The notes beneath the pieces were generated by a model. It had not been told where the DNA came from. It was given only the letters and a program-made list of their open reading frames with translations, and did no database searches. Of a stretch of 64,000 bases of DNA, positions 26,688 through 35,878 are shown piece by piece (position 1 is the stretch's first letter; each line of letters starts with the position of its first letter). The stretch comes from Salmonella enterica subsp. houtenae serovar Houten (GTDB lineage: Bacteria; Pseudomonadota; Gammaproteobacteria; Enterobacterales; Enterobacteriaceae), in NCBI GenBank assembly GCA_900478215.1, contig LS483478.1:1860001-1924000 (forward strand), written 5' to 3'. A program made the translations under genes and the position numbers.

Positions 26688-28130
26688 TTACTCAACGGTC
26701 AAAATACGCGTGGTATTGGTTGAACCGACGGTGCTCATGACATCGCCTTGAGTCACGATAACCAGGTCGCCGGAAACCAGATACCCTTTATCGCGCAGCA
26801 GATTAACAGCTTCATGCGCCGCGACAACGCCATCAGCCGCGCTGTCAAAATGCACTGGCGTTACTCCGCGGTAGAGCGCGGTCAGATTCAGCGTGCGTTC
26901 ATGGCGCGACATGGCGAAAATCGGCAGGCCGGAGCTGATACGGGAAGTCATTAGCGCGGTACGACCGGATTCCGTCATGGTGATGATCGCGGTAACGCCT
27001 TTCAGATGGTTTGCCGCATACATCGCAGACATGGCAATAGCTTCTTCAACATTGTCGAACTGCACGTCGAGACGGTGTTTAGACACATTGATGCTGGGAA
27101 TTTTTTCTGCGCCCAGACAGACGCGCGCCATTGCGGCAACGGTTTCAGAAGGATACTGACCGGCTGCGGTTTCGGCAGACAGCATAACTGCATCCGTGCC
27201 ATCCAGGACGGCGTTCGCCACGTCCATCACTTCCGCACGGGTCGGCATCGGGTTGGTGATCATCGACTCCATCATCTGCGTTGCGGTGATGACTGCGCGG
27301 TTTAGCTGACGCGCACGGCGAATCAGCGCCTTCTGGATACCGACCAGTTCCGGATCGCCGATTTCAACGCCCAGGTCGCCACGAGCGACCATCACAACGT
27401 CAGAGGCCAGAATGATATCGTCCATGGCGTTTTGATCGCATACCGCTTCGGCGCGTTCGACCTTAGCCACAATTTTCGCGTCGCAGCCGGCGTCGCGCGC
27501 CAGGCGGCGTGCATAGTTCAGATCTTCGCCGCAGCGCGGGAAGGAGACGGCCAGGTAGTCAACGCCTATCAGCGCAGCGGTTTGAATATCGGCTTTGTCT
27601 TTTTCGGTCAGCGCTTCAGCAGAAAGCCCGCCGCCGAGCTTGTTAATGCCTTTATTATTAGACAGCGGGCCGCCGACGGTGACCTCGGTAAAGACTTTCA
27701 TGCCCTGGACTTCAAGCACTTTCAACTGCACTCGACCATCGTCAAGCAGCAGAATATCGCCGGGAACGACATCTGCCGGCAACCCTTTGTAATCAATACC
27801 GACTTTTTCTTTGTCGCCTTCGCCTTTACCCAGGTTAGCGTCTAACAGAAATTTGTCCCCGATGTTGAGGAACACTTTGCCTTCTTTAAAAGTGGAAACG
27901 CGAATTTTTGGCCCTTGCAGGTCGCCTAAAATAGCCACATGACGCCCCAGTCTGGCGGCAATCTCACGGACTTTATCAGCACGCATTTTATGATCTTCCG
28001 GCGAGCCGTGAGAGAAGTTCATACGTACTACGTTTGCGCCCGCGGCGATAACCTTCTCAAGGTTGTTATCGCGGTCAGTTGCCGGGCCTAACGTGGTAAC
28101 GATTTTGGTTCTGCGAAGCCTTCTGGACAT
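26688..28130 (-). CDS. pykA: Pyruvate kinase II
   Basis: 480-aa AMP-activated pyruvate kinase (PEP + ADP to pyruvate + ATP). The N-terminal RRTKIVTTLGPA, active-site VAKVERAEAV and VMVARGDLGVEIG, and the C-terminal effector domain are complete. Lies near zwf-edd-eda, the Entner-Doudoroff block that yields pyruvate, and downstream of hexR on the same strand. Confidence 0.98.
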   Translation of the reverse strand: MSRRLRRTKIVTTLGPATDRDNNLEKVIAAGANVVRMNFSHGSPEDHKMRADKVREIAARLGRHVAILGDLQGPKIRVSTFKEGKVFLNIGDKFLLDANLGKGEGDKEKVGIDYKGLPADVVPGDILLLDDGRVQLKVLEVQGMKVFTEVTVGGPLSNNKGINKLGGGLSAEALTEKDKADIQTAALIGVDYLAVSFPRCGEDLNYARRLARDAGCDAKIVAKVERAEAVCDQNAMDDIILASDVVMVARGDLGVEIGDPELVGIQKALIRRARQLNRAVITATQMMESMITNPMPTRAEVMDVANAVLDGTDAVMLSAETAAGQYPSETVAAMARVCLGAEKIPSINVSKHRLDVQFDNVEEAIAMSAMYAANHLKGVTAIITMTESGRTALMTSRISSGLPIFAMSRHERTLNLTALYRGVTPVHFDSAADGVVAAHEAVNLLRDKGYLVSGDLVIVTQGDVMSTVGSTNTTRILTVE

Positions 28131-28253
28131 GTAATACTCCGTTGACTAAAACAACTTGGTGTTGCGTGAACATTGATCCGGTCGTTCTGAAACCTTAACG
28201 GTATAAAATGAACGTCCCCGGATGACGAAAAGGATAAAACATTGTTGTTGCTT

Positions 28254-29123
28254 TTAGCGGTCATCACTCCTGGTGAGTAATTCTTTATCAAAACGCGATT
28301 CCTTGAGCGCTTCCTTGACACGCTTCAAGTTATCTCTGAATTTTGCCCCGCGACGCAAAGTAAACCCCGTTGCCAGCACATCTATCACGGTCAGCTGAGC
28401 AAGTCGAGAGGCCATGGGCATATAAATGTCTGTATCTTCCGGTACGTCGAGGGTAATAGCCAGCGTGGCTTCGCGCGCCAGCGGCGTTCCAGCGGAGGTC
28501 AGGGCGATCACCATCGCATCGTTTTCCCGCGCCAACTGCGCCAGTTCCACCAGGCTCTTGGTTCTGCCAGTATGCGAAATAAGTACGACGACGTCATCAT
28601 CGCTACAATTCATACAGCTCATCCGTTGCAGCACGATATCGTCGGAGTAAATCACCGGTACATTGAAGCGAAAAAACTTATTCATGGCGTCATGCGCGAC
28701 CGCAGCGGAGGAACCAAGACCAAAAAAGGCGATTTTTTTTGCCTGGGTCAGTAAATCGACCGCGCGGTTAATGGCCGATTTATCCAGCGACTGACGAACA
28801 TGGTCGAGGCTGGCCATGGCGGACTCGAAGATTTTTCCTGTATAGGCCTCAACGCTATCATCTTCATCCACATTGCGATTAACATAGGGGGTGCCATTTG
28901 CCAGACTTTGCGCCAGATGCAGTTTAAAATCAGGAAAGCCGCGGGTATTCATGCTGCGACAGAAACGGTTCACCGTCGGCTCGCTAACGTTAGCTTCCTG
29001 GGCCAGCATGGCAATGCTTAAGTGAATCGATCTGCCGGGGGCGGCCAGAATAACATCGGCGACTTTTCGTTCAGATTTGCTTAAATGTTCCAGTTGAGAC
29101 TGGATTTTTTCCAGCATATTCAT
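28254..29123 (-). CDS. hexR: HexR, RpiR-family regulator of central carbon genes
   Basis: 289-aa regulator. N-terminal helix-turn-helix (EANVSEPTVNRFCRSM) followed by a SIS sugar-phosphate domain (FFGLGSSAAVAHDAMNKFF, VLISHTGRTKSLVELAQLA). It represses zwf and the edd-eda pathway and is released by KDPG. Divergent from zwf; a HexR box lies in front of zwf. The start at 29123 gives 289 aa as in E. coli. Confidence 0.96.
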   Translation of the reverse strand: MNMLEKIQSQLEHLSKSERKVADVILAAPGRSIHLSIAMLAQEANVSEPTVNRFCRSMNTRGFPDFKLHLAQSLANGTPYVNRNVDEDDSVEAYTGKIFESAMASLDHVRQSLDKSAINRAVDLLTQAKKIAFFGLGSSAAVAHDAMNKFFRFNVPVIYSDDIVLQRMSCMNCSDDDVVVLISHTGRTKSLVELAQLARENDAMVIALTSAGTPLAREATLAITLDVPEDTDIYMPMASRLAQLTVIDVLATGFTLRRGAKFRDNLKRVKEALKESRFDKELLTRSDDR

Positions 29124-29464
29124 GATTAGCAAGGCTCATGGGTATTAGCGATTTCAATGATGCGCGAAACCGAGCGCGTTTTGTTAGATATTACTCCTGG
29201 CGACTGTCGAAGGGGGCAAAATGGTTAAAAAAGGTGTCGTTTTTTTTCATTACATGACCGACGTCGGGTTTTAAGTTCCAGCTTGTGTGGAAAAGCGACA
29301 ATTTTATTAGGCGTTTTGCCGATTATATTGCCAATCAAACGCCGGTTCACCCATGCAAAGGCGTTTACGGTTTCCGTAATCTTGTAAAAGCAGTACAGTG
29401 CTGTGTAATAAAATTACAACGTTATCCTGGCTAAAGTACCAGGAGATTAACTGAGGAGAATGAC
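29124..29464 (+). promoter_or_regulatory. hexR-zwf divergent control region with HexR box
   Basis: 341 bp without a gene. TGTAATAAAATTACA at 29404-29418 is a perfect match to the HexR palindrome TGTARTWWWAYTACA, centred 54 bases before the zwf ATG, so HexR should repress zwf directly. GAGGAG lies just upstream of the ATG. Other known zwf inputs (SoxS/MarA/Rob) cannot be placed with confidence by eye. Confidence 0.8.
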
Positions 29465-30940
29465 ATGGCGGTAACGCAAACAGCCCAGGCATGTGACCTG
29501 GTCATTTTCGGCGCGAAAGGCGACCTGGCGCGCCGGAAACTGCTGCCTTCCCTGTATCAGCTTGAGAAAGCCGGCCAGATCCATCCGGATACCCGTATCA
29601 TTGGGGTGGGGCGCGCGGACTGGGATAAAGAAGCCTATACCCACGTCGTGCGTGAAGCGCTGGAAACCTTCATGAAGGAAAAAATTGATGAAGGTTTGTG
29701 GGATACGCTGAGCGGCCGTCTGGATTTTTGTAATCTTGACGTTAATGATACGCCTGCGTTTAGTCGCCTGGGCGATATGCTGGATCAAAAAAACCGCACC
29801 ACCATTAACTATTTTGCGATGCCGCCGAGCACCTTTGGCGCTATTTGTAAAGGGTTAGGGGAAGCTAAACTCAACGCCAAACCGGCGCGCGTCGTGATGG
29901 AAAAACCGTTGGGTACTTCGCTGGCGACCTCGCGTGAGATTAACGATCGGGTCGGCGAATACTTTGAAGAGTGCCAAGTGTATCGTATCGACCACTATCT
30001 GGGCAAAGAAACGGTTCTCAACCTGCTGGCGCTGCGTTTTGCCAACTCGCTGTTTGTCAACAACTGGGATAACCGCACTATCGATCATGTTGAGATTACC
30101 GTAGCAGAAGAGGTGGGGATTGAAGGGCGCTGGGGATACTTTGACCAGGCGGGTCAGATGCGCGATATGATCCAGAACCACTTGCTGCAAATTCTCTGCA
30201 TGATTGCCATGTCACCGCCGTCTGACCTGAGTGCCGACAGTATTCGCGATGAAAAAGTAAAAGTGCTGAAATCGCTGCGCCGTATTGATCGCTCCAACGT
30301 GCGTGAAAAAACGGTTCGAGGTCAATACACCGCTGGCTTTGCGCAGGGTAAAAAGGTGCCGGGCTATCTGGAGGAAGAGGGCGCGAATAAAAGCAGCAAC
30401 ACCGAAACTTTCGTCGCGATCCGCGTCGATATCGATAACTGGCGTTGGGCGGGCGTGCCATTCTATCTGCGCACCGGCAAGCGTCTGCCCACCAAGTGCT
30501 CTGAAGTCGTGGTTTATTTCAAGACGCCTGAACTGAACCTCTTTAAAGAGTCATGGCAAGACCTGCCGCAGAACAAATTGACGATTCGCCTGCAGCCGGA
30601 TGAGGGCGTGGATATTCAGGTGCTTAACAAAGTGCCGGGGCTGGATCATAAGCATAACCTGCAAATCACGAAGCTTGATCTGAGCTACTCCGAGACCTTC
30701 AATCAGACGCACCTGGCGGATGCATATGAGCGCCTGCTGCTGGAAACGATGCGTGGCATTCAGGCGCTGTTTGTCCGCCGTGACGAAGTGGAAGAAGCCT
30801 GGAAGTGGGTGGACTCCATCACCGAAGCATGGGCGATGGACAACGACGCGCCGAAGCCGTATCAGGCTGGTACCTGGGGACCGGTAGCGTCCGTGGCGAT
30901 GATTACCCGTGACGGTCGTTCGTGGAATGAGTTTGAGTAA
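29465..30940 (+). CDS. zwf: Glucose-6-phosphate 1-dehydrogenase
   Basis: 491-aa NADP enzyme, the entry to both the pentose phosphate and Entner-Doudoroff routes. Nucleotide-binding FGAKGDLARRKLLPSLYQL and active site RIDHYLGKE are present, full length. Followed by a terminator, then edd. Confidence 0.98.
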   Translation: MAVTQTAQACDLVIFGAKGDLARRKLLPSLYQLEKAGQIHPDTRIIGVGRADWDKEAYTHVVREALETFMKEKIDEGLWDTLSGRLDFCNLDVNDTPAFSRLGDMLDQKNRTTINYFAMPPSTFGAICKGLGEAKLNAKPARVVMEKPLGTSLATSREINDRVGEYFEECQVYRIDHYLGKETVLNLLALRFANSLFVNNWDNRTIDHVEITVAEEVGIEGRWGYFDQAGQMRDMIQNHLLQILCMIAMSPPSDLSADSIRDEKVKVLKSLRRIDRSNVREKTVRGQYTAGFAQGKKVPGYLEEEGANKSSNTETFVAIRVDIDNWRWAGVPFYLRTGKRLPTKCSEVVVYFKTPELNLFKESWQDLPQNKLTIRLQPDEGVDIQVLNKVPGLDHKHNLQITKLDLSYSETFNQTHLADAYERLLLETMRGIQALFVRRDEVEEAWKWVDSITEAWAMDNDAPKPYQAGTWGPVASVAMITRDGRSWNEFE

Positions 30941-30964
30941 ATTTGCCACTTACTCTTAGGTGTT

Positions 30965-30980
30965 ATTTTACCGGTAACAT
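30965..30980. promoter_or_regulatory. GntR-type operator upstream of edd
   Basis: ATTTTACCGGTAACAT matches 15 of 16 positions of the gluconate repressor site ATGTTACCGGTAACAT. It lies 25 bases after the zwf stop, upstream of edd. Inference: gluconate induction of edd-eda through GntR. Confidence 0.65.
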
Positions 30981-31017
30981 GATCTAACACAGATTGTAGA
31001 ATCATTTTTGCACTTTT

Positions 31018-31053
31018 AAGCCTCGTGTGGATTCACCCGCGAGGCTTTTTTTA
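31018..31053 (+). terminator. Terminator of zwf
   Basis: AAGCCTCG and CGAGGCTT stem with a 14-base loop and seven T. Confidence 0.88.
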
Positions 31054-31174
31054 TTACACTGCCTGAAACGATTTTGCCCCATTAACGCAGGACATCATGC
31101 ATTTCGCTGTCTTTCCACATTGATGAAACGCATGATAAACCCGGTAGCCGGACAGATAAATTTCAGGAGCCTCT

Positions 31175-32986
31175 ATGAATCCTAATTTGTTACGCGTAAC
31201 ACAGCGTATTGTCGAACGCTCGCAGCAGACCCGAAAAGACTATCTTGCCCGCATTGAGCAGGCGAAAACCGCCACGGTTCACCGCTCTCAACTGGCCTGC
31301 GGCAACCTGGCGCATGGCTTCGCCGCCTGTCAGCCAGAGGACAAAGCCTCGCTGAAAAGTATGTTGCGCAATAATATCGCCATCATTACCTCCTACAATG
31401 ACATGCTCTCTGCGCATCAACCGTATGAACATTATCCGGAGATTATTCGTCAGGCCCTGCATTCCGTGAATGCGGTAGGTCAGGTCGCAGGCGGCGTACC
31501 GGCAATGTGCGATGGCGTTACGCAAGGGCAGGATGGCATGGAGTTGTCATTACTCAGCCGCGAAGTGATAGCGATGTCGGCAGCAGTAGGGCTCTCTCAC
31601 AATATGTTCGACGGCGCGTTATTCCTCGGCGTATGCGACAAAATCGTCCCGGGGCTGGCGATGGCCGCGCTCTCTTTTGGTCATTTGCCTGCGATTTTTG
31701 TTCCGTCCGGTCCGATGGCGAGCGGCCTGCCGAATAAAGAGAAAGTCCGTATTCGTCAGCTATATGCGGAAGGAAAAGTAGACCGAATGGCGCTGCTGGA
31801 GTCGGAAGCCGCCTCTTACCATGCGCCGGGCACCTGTACCTTTTACGGCACCGCCAACACCAACCAGATGGTGGTGGAGTTTATGGGGATGCAGTTGCCG
31901 GGGTCTTCGTTTGTGCATCCGGATGCGCCGCTGCGCGAGGCATTGACTGCCGCTGCCGCACGTCAGGTAACACGTCTTACCGGCAACGGCAATACGTGGA
32001 TGCCGCTTGGTAAAATGATCGACGAAAAAGTTGTGGTAAACGGTATTGTCGCGCTGCTGGCTACCGGCGGCTCCACCAACCACACCATGCATCTGGTTGC
32101 GATGGCGCGCGCGGCGGGAATTCTGATCAACTGGGATGACTTTTCGGATTTGTCGGAAGTGGTGCCGTTGATGGCGCGCCTGTACCCAAACGGCCCGGCG
32201 GACATTAACCACTTCCAGGCGGCGGGCGGCGTACCAGTATTGGTGCGCGAGTTGCTCAATGCCGGATTATTACATGAAGATGTTAACACCGTCGCTGGTT
32301 TCGGCCTGAAACGCTATACGCTGGAGCCCTGGCTCAACAACGGCGAGCTGGACTGGCGTGAAGGCGCGGAAAGGTCACTGGATAGCGATGTGATTGCCTC
32401 TTTTGATAAGCCGTTCTCTCCTCATGGCGGTACTAAGGTGCTAAGCGGTAATCTGGGGCGCGCAGTAATGAAGACGTCTGCGGTACCGGTTGAAAACCAG
32501 ATCATTGAAGCGCCTGCCGTGGTATTTGAAAGTCAGCATGATGTGCTGCCTGCGTTTGACGCGGGTCTGCTTGATCGGGATTGCGTCGTTGTTGTGCGTC
32601 ATCAGGGGCCAAAAGCGAACGGAATGCCAGAATTACATAAACTCATGCCGCCACTTGGTGTATTATTGGACCGCTGTTTCAAAATCGCGTTAGTTACTGA
32701 TGGACGACTTTCAGGCGCTTCGGGTAAAGTGCCTTCAGCTATCCACGTAACGCCGGAAGCCTACGATGGCGGCTTACTGGCCAAAGTGCGCGATGGCGAC
32801 ATCATTCGCGTGAATGGACAGACAGGTGAGTTAACTCTGCTGGTCGACGAGGCGGAACTTGCCGCTCGCCAGCCTCATATTCCGGACCTGAGCGCGTCGC
32901 GCGTCGGAACGGGGCGTGAGTTGTTTGGCGCGCTGCGCGAAAAGCTGTCGGGTGCTGAGCAGGGCGCAACCTGTATCACTTTTTAA
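31175..32986 (+). CDS. edd: Phosphogluconate dehydratase
   Basis: 603-aa IlvD/Edd-family Fe-S dehydratase converting 6-phosphogluconate to KDPG. The cluster Cys residues lie in GVPAMCDGVTQG, FLGVCDKIVPG and PGTCTFYGTANTNQ. A palindrome TGTTACGCGTAACA inside codons 5-9 looks like a second GntR site. Followed after 37 bases by eda. Confidence 0.98.
   Translation: MNPNLLRVTQRIVERSQQTRKDYLARIEQAKTATVHRSQLACGNLAHGFAACQPEDKASLKSMLRNNIAIITSYNDMLSAHQPYEHYPEIIRQALHSVNAVGQVAGGVPAMCDGVTQGQDGMELSLLSREVIAMSAAVGLSHNMFDGALFLGVCDKIVPGLAMAALSFGHLPAIFVPSGPMASGLPNKEKVRIRQLYAEGKVDRMALLESEAASYHAPGTCTFYGTANTNQMVVEFMGMQLPGSSFVHPDAPLREALTAAAARQVTRLTGNGNTWMPLGKMIDEKVVVNGIVALLATGGSTNHTMHLVAMARAAGILINWDDFSDLSEVVPLMARLYPNGPADINHFQAAGGVPVLVRELLNAGLLHEDVNTVAGFGLKRYTLEPWLNNGELDWREGAERSLDSDVIASFDKPFSPHGGTKVLSGNLGRAVMKTSAVPVENQIIEAPAVVFESQHDVLPAFDAGLLDRDCVVVVRHQGPKANGMPELHKLMPPLGVLLDRCFKIALVTDGRLSGASGKVPSAIHVTPEAYDGGLLAKVRDGDIIRVNGQTGELTLLVDEAELAARQPHIPDLSASRVGTGRELFGALREKLSGAEQGATCITF
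31188..31201. promoter_or_regulatory. Second GntR-like palindrome inside the edd start
   Basis: TGTTACGCGTAACA is a perfect 14-bp palindrome with the GntR half-sites TGTTAC/GTAACA, within the first codons of edd. Placement downstream of the start codon would suit roadblock or DNA-loop repression together with the site at 30965. Confidence 0.55.
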
Positions 32987-33023
32987 GATGACACACTAGT
33001 AATCAGGCGAGAGAACAATTCCG

Positions 33024-33665
33024 ATGAAAAACTGGAAAACAAGTGCAGAAGCAATCCTGACCACCGGCCCGGTTGTCCCGGTCATTGTAGTCAATAAACT
33101 GGAGCACGCGGTACCGATGGCTAAAGCGCTGGTGGCCGGGGGCGTTCGCGTTCTGGAGGTGACTTTACGTACGGCATGCGCGATGGATGCTATCCGCGCT
33201 ATCGCTAAAGAAGTGCCGGAAGCGATCGTCGGCGCCGGCACCGTTCTCAATCCGCAGCAGTTGGCGGAGGTGACGGAAGCGGGCGCGCAGTTTGCGATTA
33301 GCCCGGGACTGACTGAGCCACTGCTGAAAGCCGCGGCGGAAGGCACTATCCCATTGATTCCCGGTATTAGCACCGTTTCTGAACTGATGTTGGGTATGGA
33401 CTATGGTCTGAAAGAGTTCAAATTCTTCCCGGCGGAAGCGAATGGCGGCACCAAAGCGTTACAGGCGATTGCCGGTCCGTTCTCTCAGGTACGTTTCTGC
33501 CCAACCGGCGGCATCTCTCCGGCAAACTATCGTGACTATCTGGCGCTGAAAAGCGTGTTGTGCATCGGCGGCTCCTGGCTGGTGCCGGCCGACGCGCTGG
33601 AAGCGGGTGATTACGATCGCATCACCAAACTGGCGCGCGAAGCGGTAGAAGGCGCGAAGCAGTAA
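33024..33665 (+). CDS. eda: KDPG/KHG aldolase
   Basis: 213-aa class I aldolase that splits KDPG into pyruvate and glyceraldehyde-3-phosphate. The Schiff-base Lys lies in LKEFKFFPAEANGG (about residue 133) and the general-base Glu in VRVLEVTLRT. Second gene after edd, ribosome site close to the ATG. Confidence 0.98.
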   Translation: MKNWKTSAEAILTTGPVVPVIVVNKLEHAVPMAKALVAGGVRVLEVTLRTACAMDAIRAIAKEVPEAIVGAGTVLNPQQLAEVTEAGAQFAISPGLTEPLLKAAAEGTIPLIPGISTVSELMLGMDYGLKEFKFFPAEANGGTKALQAIAGPFSQVRFCPTGGISPANYRDYLALKSVLCIGGSWLVPADALEAGDYDRITKLAREAVEGAKQ

Positions 33666-33675
33666 GCCGTTAAAT

Positions 33676-33700
33676 GCCCGATGGCGCTTGCTTATCGGGC
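33676..33700. repeat. REP-like hairpin after eda
   Basis: GCCCGAT and ATCGGGC flank an 11-base loop, with further REP-like sequence (GGGCCGGATTAG) just after. No U-run, so more like a palindromic unit than a terminator, in the convergent eda-purT gap. Confidence 0.6.
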
Positions 33701-33763
33701 TTACAAGTTGCTATCTGGTGGGCCGGATTAGAAGCGCTAACGTCACCATCAGGCTATGGCGTA

Positions 33764-34942
33764 TTAGCCTTTTACTGTCACGCGGCTGACGGCGTTTTTC
33801 GCTCTTATCACCGCTTCTTCAACATTTTCACCTGTCGCTAACGCTACACCAAGACGACGGGTGCCGTCGATCTCCGGCTTACCAAACAGCCGCACCTGCG
33901 CTCCGGCTCCTACCGCCGCGTGTACATTATCAAACGTCACATTTCGACTGGTAAGCTGCGGCAGAATCACGGCCGAGGCAGTGGGACCATACTGGCGAAT
34001 AGCGCCTACGGGCAGTCCTAAAAAGGCGCGCACATGCAGCGCAAACTCAGAGAGATCCTGAGACATCAACGTGACCATTCCGGTATCGTGCGGGCGAGGG
34101 GAGACTTCGCTGAAAATGACTTCATCGCCACAGACGAAGAGTTCAACGCCGAACAGGCCATGACCGCCTAACGCCAGTACCACATGACGGGCAAACTCTT
34201 GCGCCCGCTTCAGCGCCAGTTCGCTCATCTGCTGCGGCTGCCAGGATTCGCGATAGTCGCCATCTTGCTGACGATGACCGATCGGCGCGCAGAAATGCAC
34301 GCCATCGACGGCGCTAACGGTGAGCAGCGTAATTTCAAAATCAAATTTAACCACGCCTTCCACAATCACGCGCCCCGCGCCAGCGCGTCCGCCCTGTTGA
34401 GCATACTCCCATGCCTGCGCGAGTTGTTCGCCCGAGCGGATAAAGCTCTGACCTTTGCCGGAAGAGCTCATGACCGGTTTGACGATGCAAGGAAAACCCA
34501 CTGCGGCTACCGCATCATGAAAACTGGCCTCACTATCGGCAAAGCGATACGTCGATGTCGGCAGACCTAATTCTTCTGCGGCCAGGCGACGGATCCCTTC
34601 GCGGTTCATCGTGAGCTGCGTAGCACGGGCGCAAGGCACGACATTCAGCCCTTCGTCTTCCAGCTCACGCAGCGTATCAGTGGCGATCGCTTCTATTTCC
34701 GGCACGATATAATGCGGTTTTTCCACTGCAATCACACGACGTAGCGCTTCGCCGTCCAACATATTAATGATGTGTGAACGGTGAGCCACATGCATGGCGG
34801 GAGCATCAGGATAGCGATCAACAGCGATAACCTCGATCCCCAGGCGTTGGCATTCAATCGCCACCTCTTTTCCCAATTCTCCTGAACCTAATAACATCAC
34901 CCGCGTTGCTGCCGGACGCAGCGCCGTGCCTAATAGCGTCAT
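33764..34942 (-). CDS. purT: Formate-dependent phosphoribosylglycinamide formyltransferase PurT
   Basis: 392-aa ATP-grasp enzyme, the folate-independent route for the third purine step (GAR + formate + ATP to FGAR). N-terminal MLLGSGELGKEVAIECQRLG, ATP-grasp loop VMSSSGKGQSFI and metal-binding FSEVSPRPHDTGMVTL are present. A PurR-type operator lies 37 bases upstream. Confidence 0.98.
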   Translation of the reverse strand: MTLLGTALRPAATRVMLLGSGELGKEVAIECQRLGIEVIAVDRYPDAPAMHVAHRSHIINMLDGEALRRVIAVEKPHYIVPEIEAIATDTLRELEDEGLNVVPCARATQLTMNREGIRRLAAEELGLPTSTYRFADSEASFHDAVAAVGFPCIVKPVMSSSGKGQSFIRSGEQLAQAWEYAQQGGRAGAGRVIVEGVVKFDFEITLLTVSAVDGVHFCAPIGHRQQDGDYRESWQPQQMSELALKRAQEFARHVVLALGGHGLFGVELFVCGDEVIFSEVSPRPHDTGMVTLMSQDLSEFALHVRAFLGLPVGAIRQYGPTASAVILPQLTSRNVTFDNVHAAVGAGAQVRLFGKPEIDGTRRLGVALATGENVEEAVIRAKNAVSRVTVKG

Positions 34943-34978
34943 ATTTCTCTCCCCCTGATTTACCTGCGCGCAGTATAT

Positions 34979-34994
34979 ACGAAAACGTTTGCGT
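34979..34994. promoter_or_regulatory. PurR operator of purT
   Basis: ACGAAAACGTTTGCGT matches 15 of 16 positions of the PurR consensus ACGCAAACGTTTGCGT and sits in the purT promoter region. Confidence 0.85.
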
Positions 34995-35038
34995 ATGTCT
35001 TTTCGAATAGATTGCTTTTCTTATTTCCTTACCATATA

Positions 35039-35054
35039 CTGTATATAAATACAG
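35039..35054. promoter_or_regulatory. LexA box of yebG
   Basis: CTGTATATAAATACAG fits the LexA consensus CTGTN8ACAG exactly, 20 bases before the yebG start. Confidence 0.93.
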
Positions 35055-35073
35055 GTGAATAAGGGGCTGCAAA

Positions 35074-35364
35074 ATGGCGGTTGAAGTTAAATACGTAGTC
35101 ATTCGCGAGGGTGAGGAGAAGATGTCATTTACCAGTAAAAAGGAAGCCGACGCCTGGGATAAAATGCTCGATACTGCCGATCTTCTTGATACCTGGCTTG
35201 AGCAGTCGCCTGTCGCGCTGGAAGATGGGCAGCGCGAAGCGTTGTCGCTGTGGCTGGCGGAACATAAAGAGGTGTTAAGCACTATCCTCAAAACCGGTAA
35301 GTTGCCTTCTCCGCAGGCGGTTGAAAAGGACGCCGTGAGTAAAACGAAAAAGCAAGCCGCCTGA
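35074..35364 (+). CDS. yebG: YebG, SOS-induced protein
   Basis: 96-aa small acidic protein, DNA-damage inducible in E. coli; molecular role unknown. It opens MAVEVKYVVIREGEEKMSFT and ends with a Lys-rich tail (SKTKKQAA). The perfect LexA box just upstream supports SOS control. Confidence 0.95.
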   Translation: MAVEVKYVVIREGEEKMSFTSKKEADAWDKMLDTADLLDTWLEQSPVALEDGQREALSLWLAEHKEVLSTILKTGKLPSPQAVEKDAVSKTKKQAA

Positions 35365-35431
35365 ACCCACACTTGCGCTCCCGGCGTTTTGTACCATGCT
35401 TTTCCTGAATCATTGTGCTAAGGAGAAAAGT

Positions 35432-35785
35432 ATGAATAAAAGAGGAGCGTTGTTGAGCCTGCTGTTGTTATCCGCCAGCGTATCGGCATTTGCGGCACCC
35501 ACCGAGGGTAAATCGGTTAAGTTTCCGCAGTGCGAAGGACTGGACGCTGCCGGGATTGCGGCAAGCGTGAAGCGCGACTACCAGCAAAATCGTATCGTGC
35601 GGTGGGCAGACGACCAAAAAAAGGTCGGGCAGGCTGACCCGGTCGCGTGGGTTAATGTGCAGGACGTTGTCGGTCAAAATGATAAATGGACTGTTCCGCT
35701 AACCGTTCGCGGTAAAAGTGCCGACATTCATTATCAGGTCATCGTTGATTGCAAAGCCGGTACGGCGGAATATAAGCCCCGCTAG
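35432..35785 (+). CDS. yebF: YebF, secreted protein
   Basis: 117-aa protein with a Sec signal peptide (MNKRGALLSLLLLSASVSAFAA). The mature part FPQCEGLDAAGIAASVKRDY ... CKAGTAEY contains two Cys likely to form a disulfide. In E. coli YebF reaches the medium through outer-membrane porins. The start at 35432 follows AAGGAG; a longer frame from 35396 would hide the signal peptide. Confidence 0.94.
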   Translation: MNKRGALLSLLLLSASVSAFAAPTEGKSVKFPQCEGLDAAGIAASVKRDYQQNRIVRWADDQKKVGQADPVAWVNVQDVVGQNDKWTVPLTVRGKSADIHYQVIVDCKAGTAEYKPR

Positions 35786-35878
35786 CAGCGTAATTTGCGC
35801 TTCTTTTGCCGGAACAGACAATTCCTGACATCCCCTCAGGTACGCTTGACCATTATTGGTCTGTATTTGAGGGGTACT

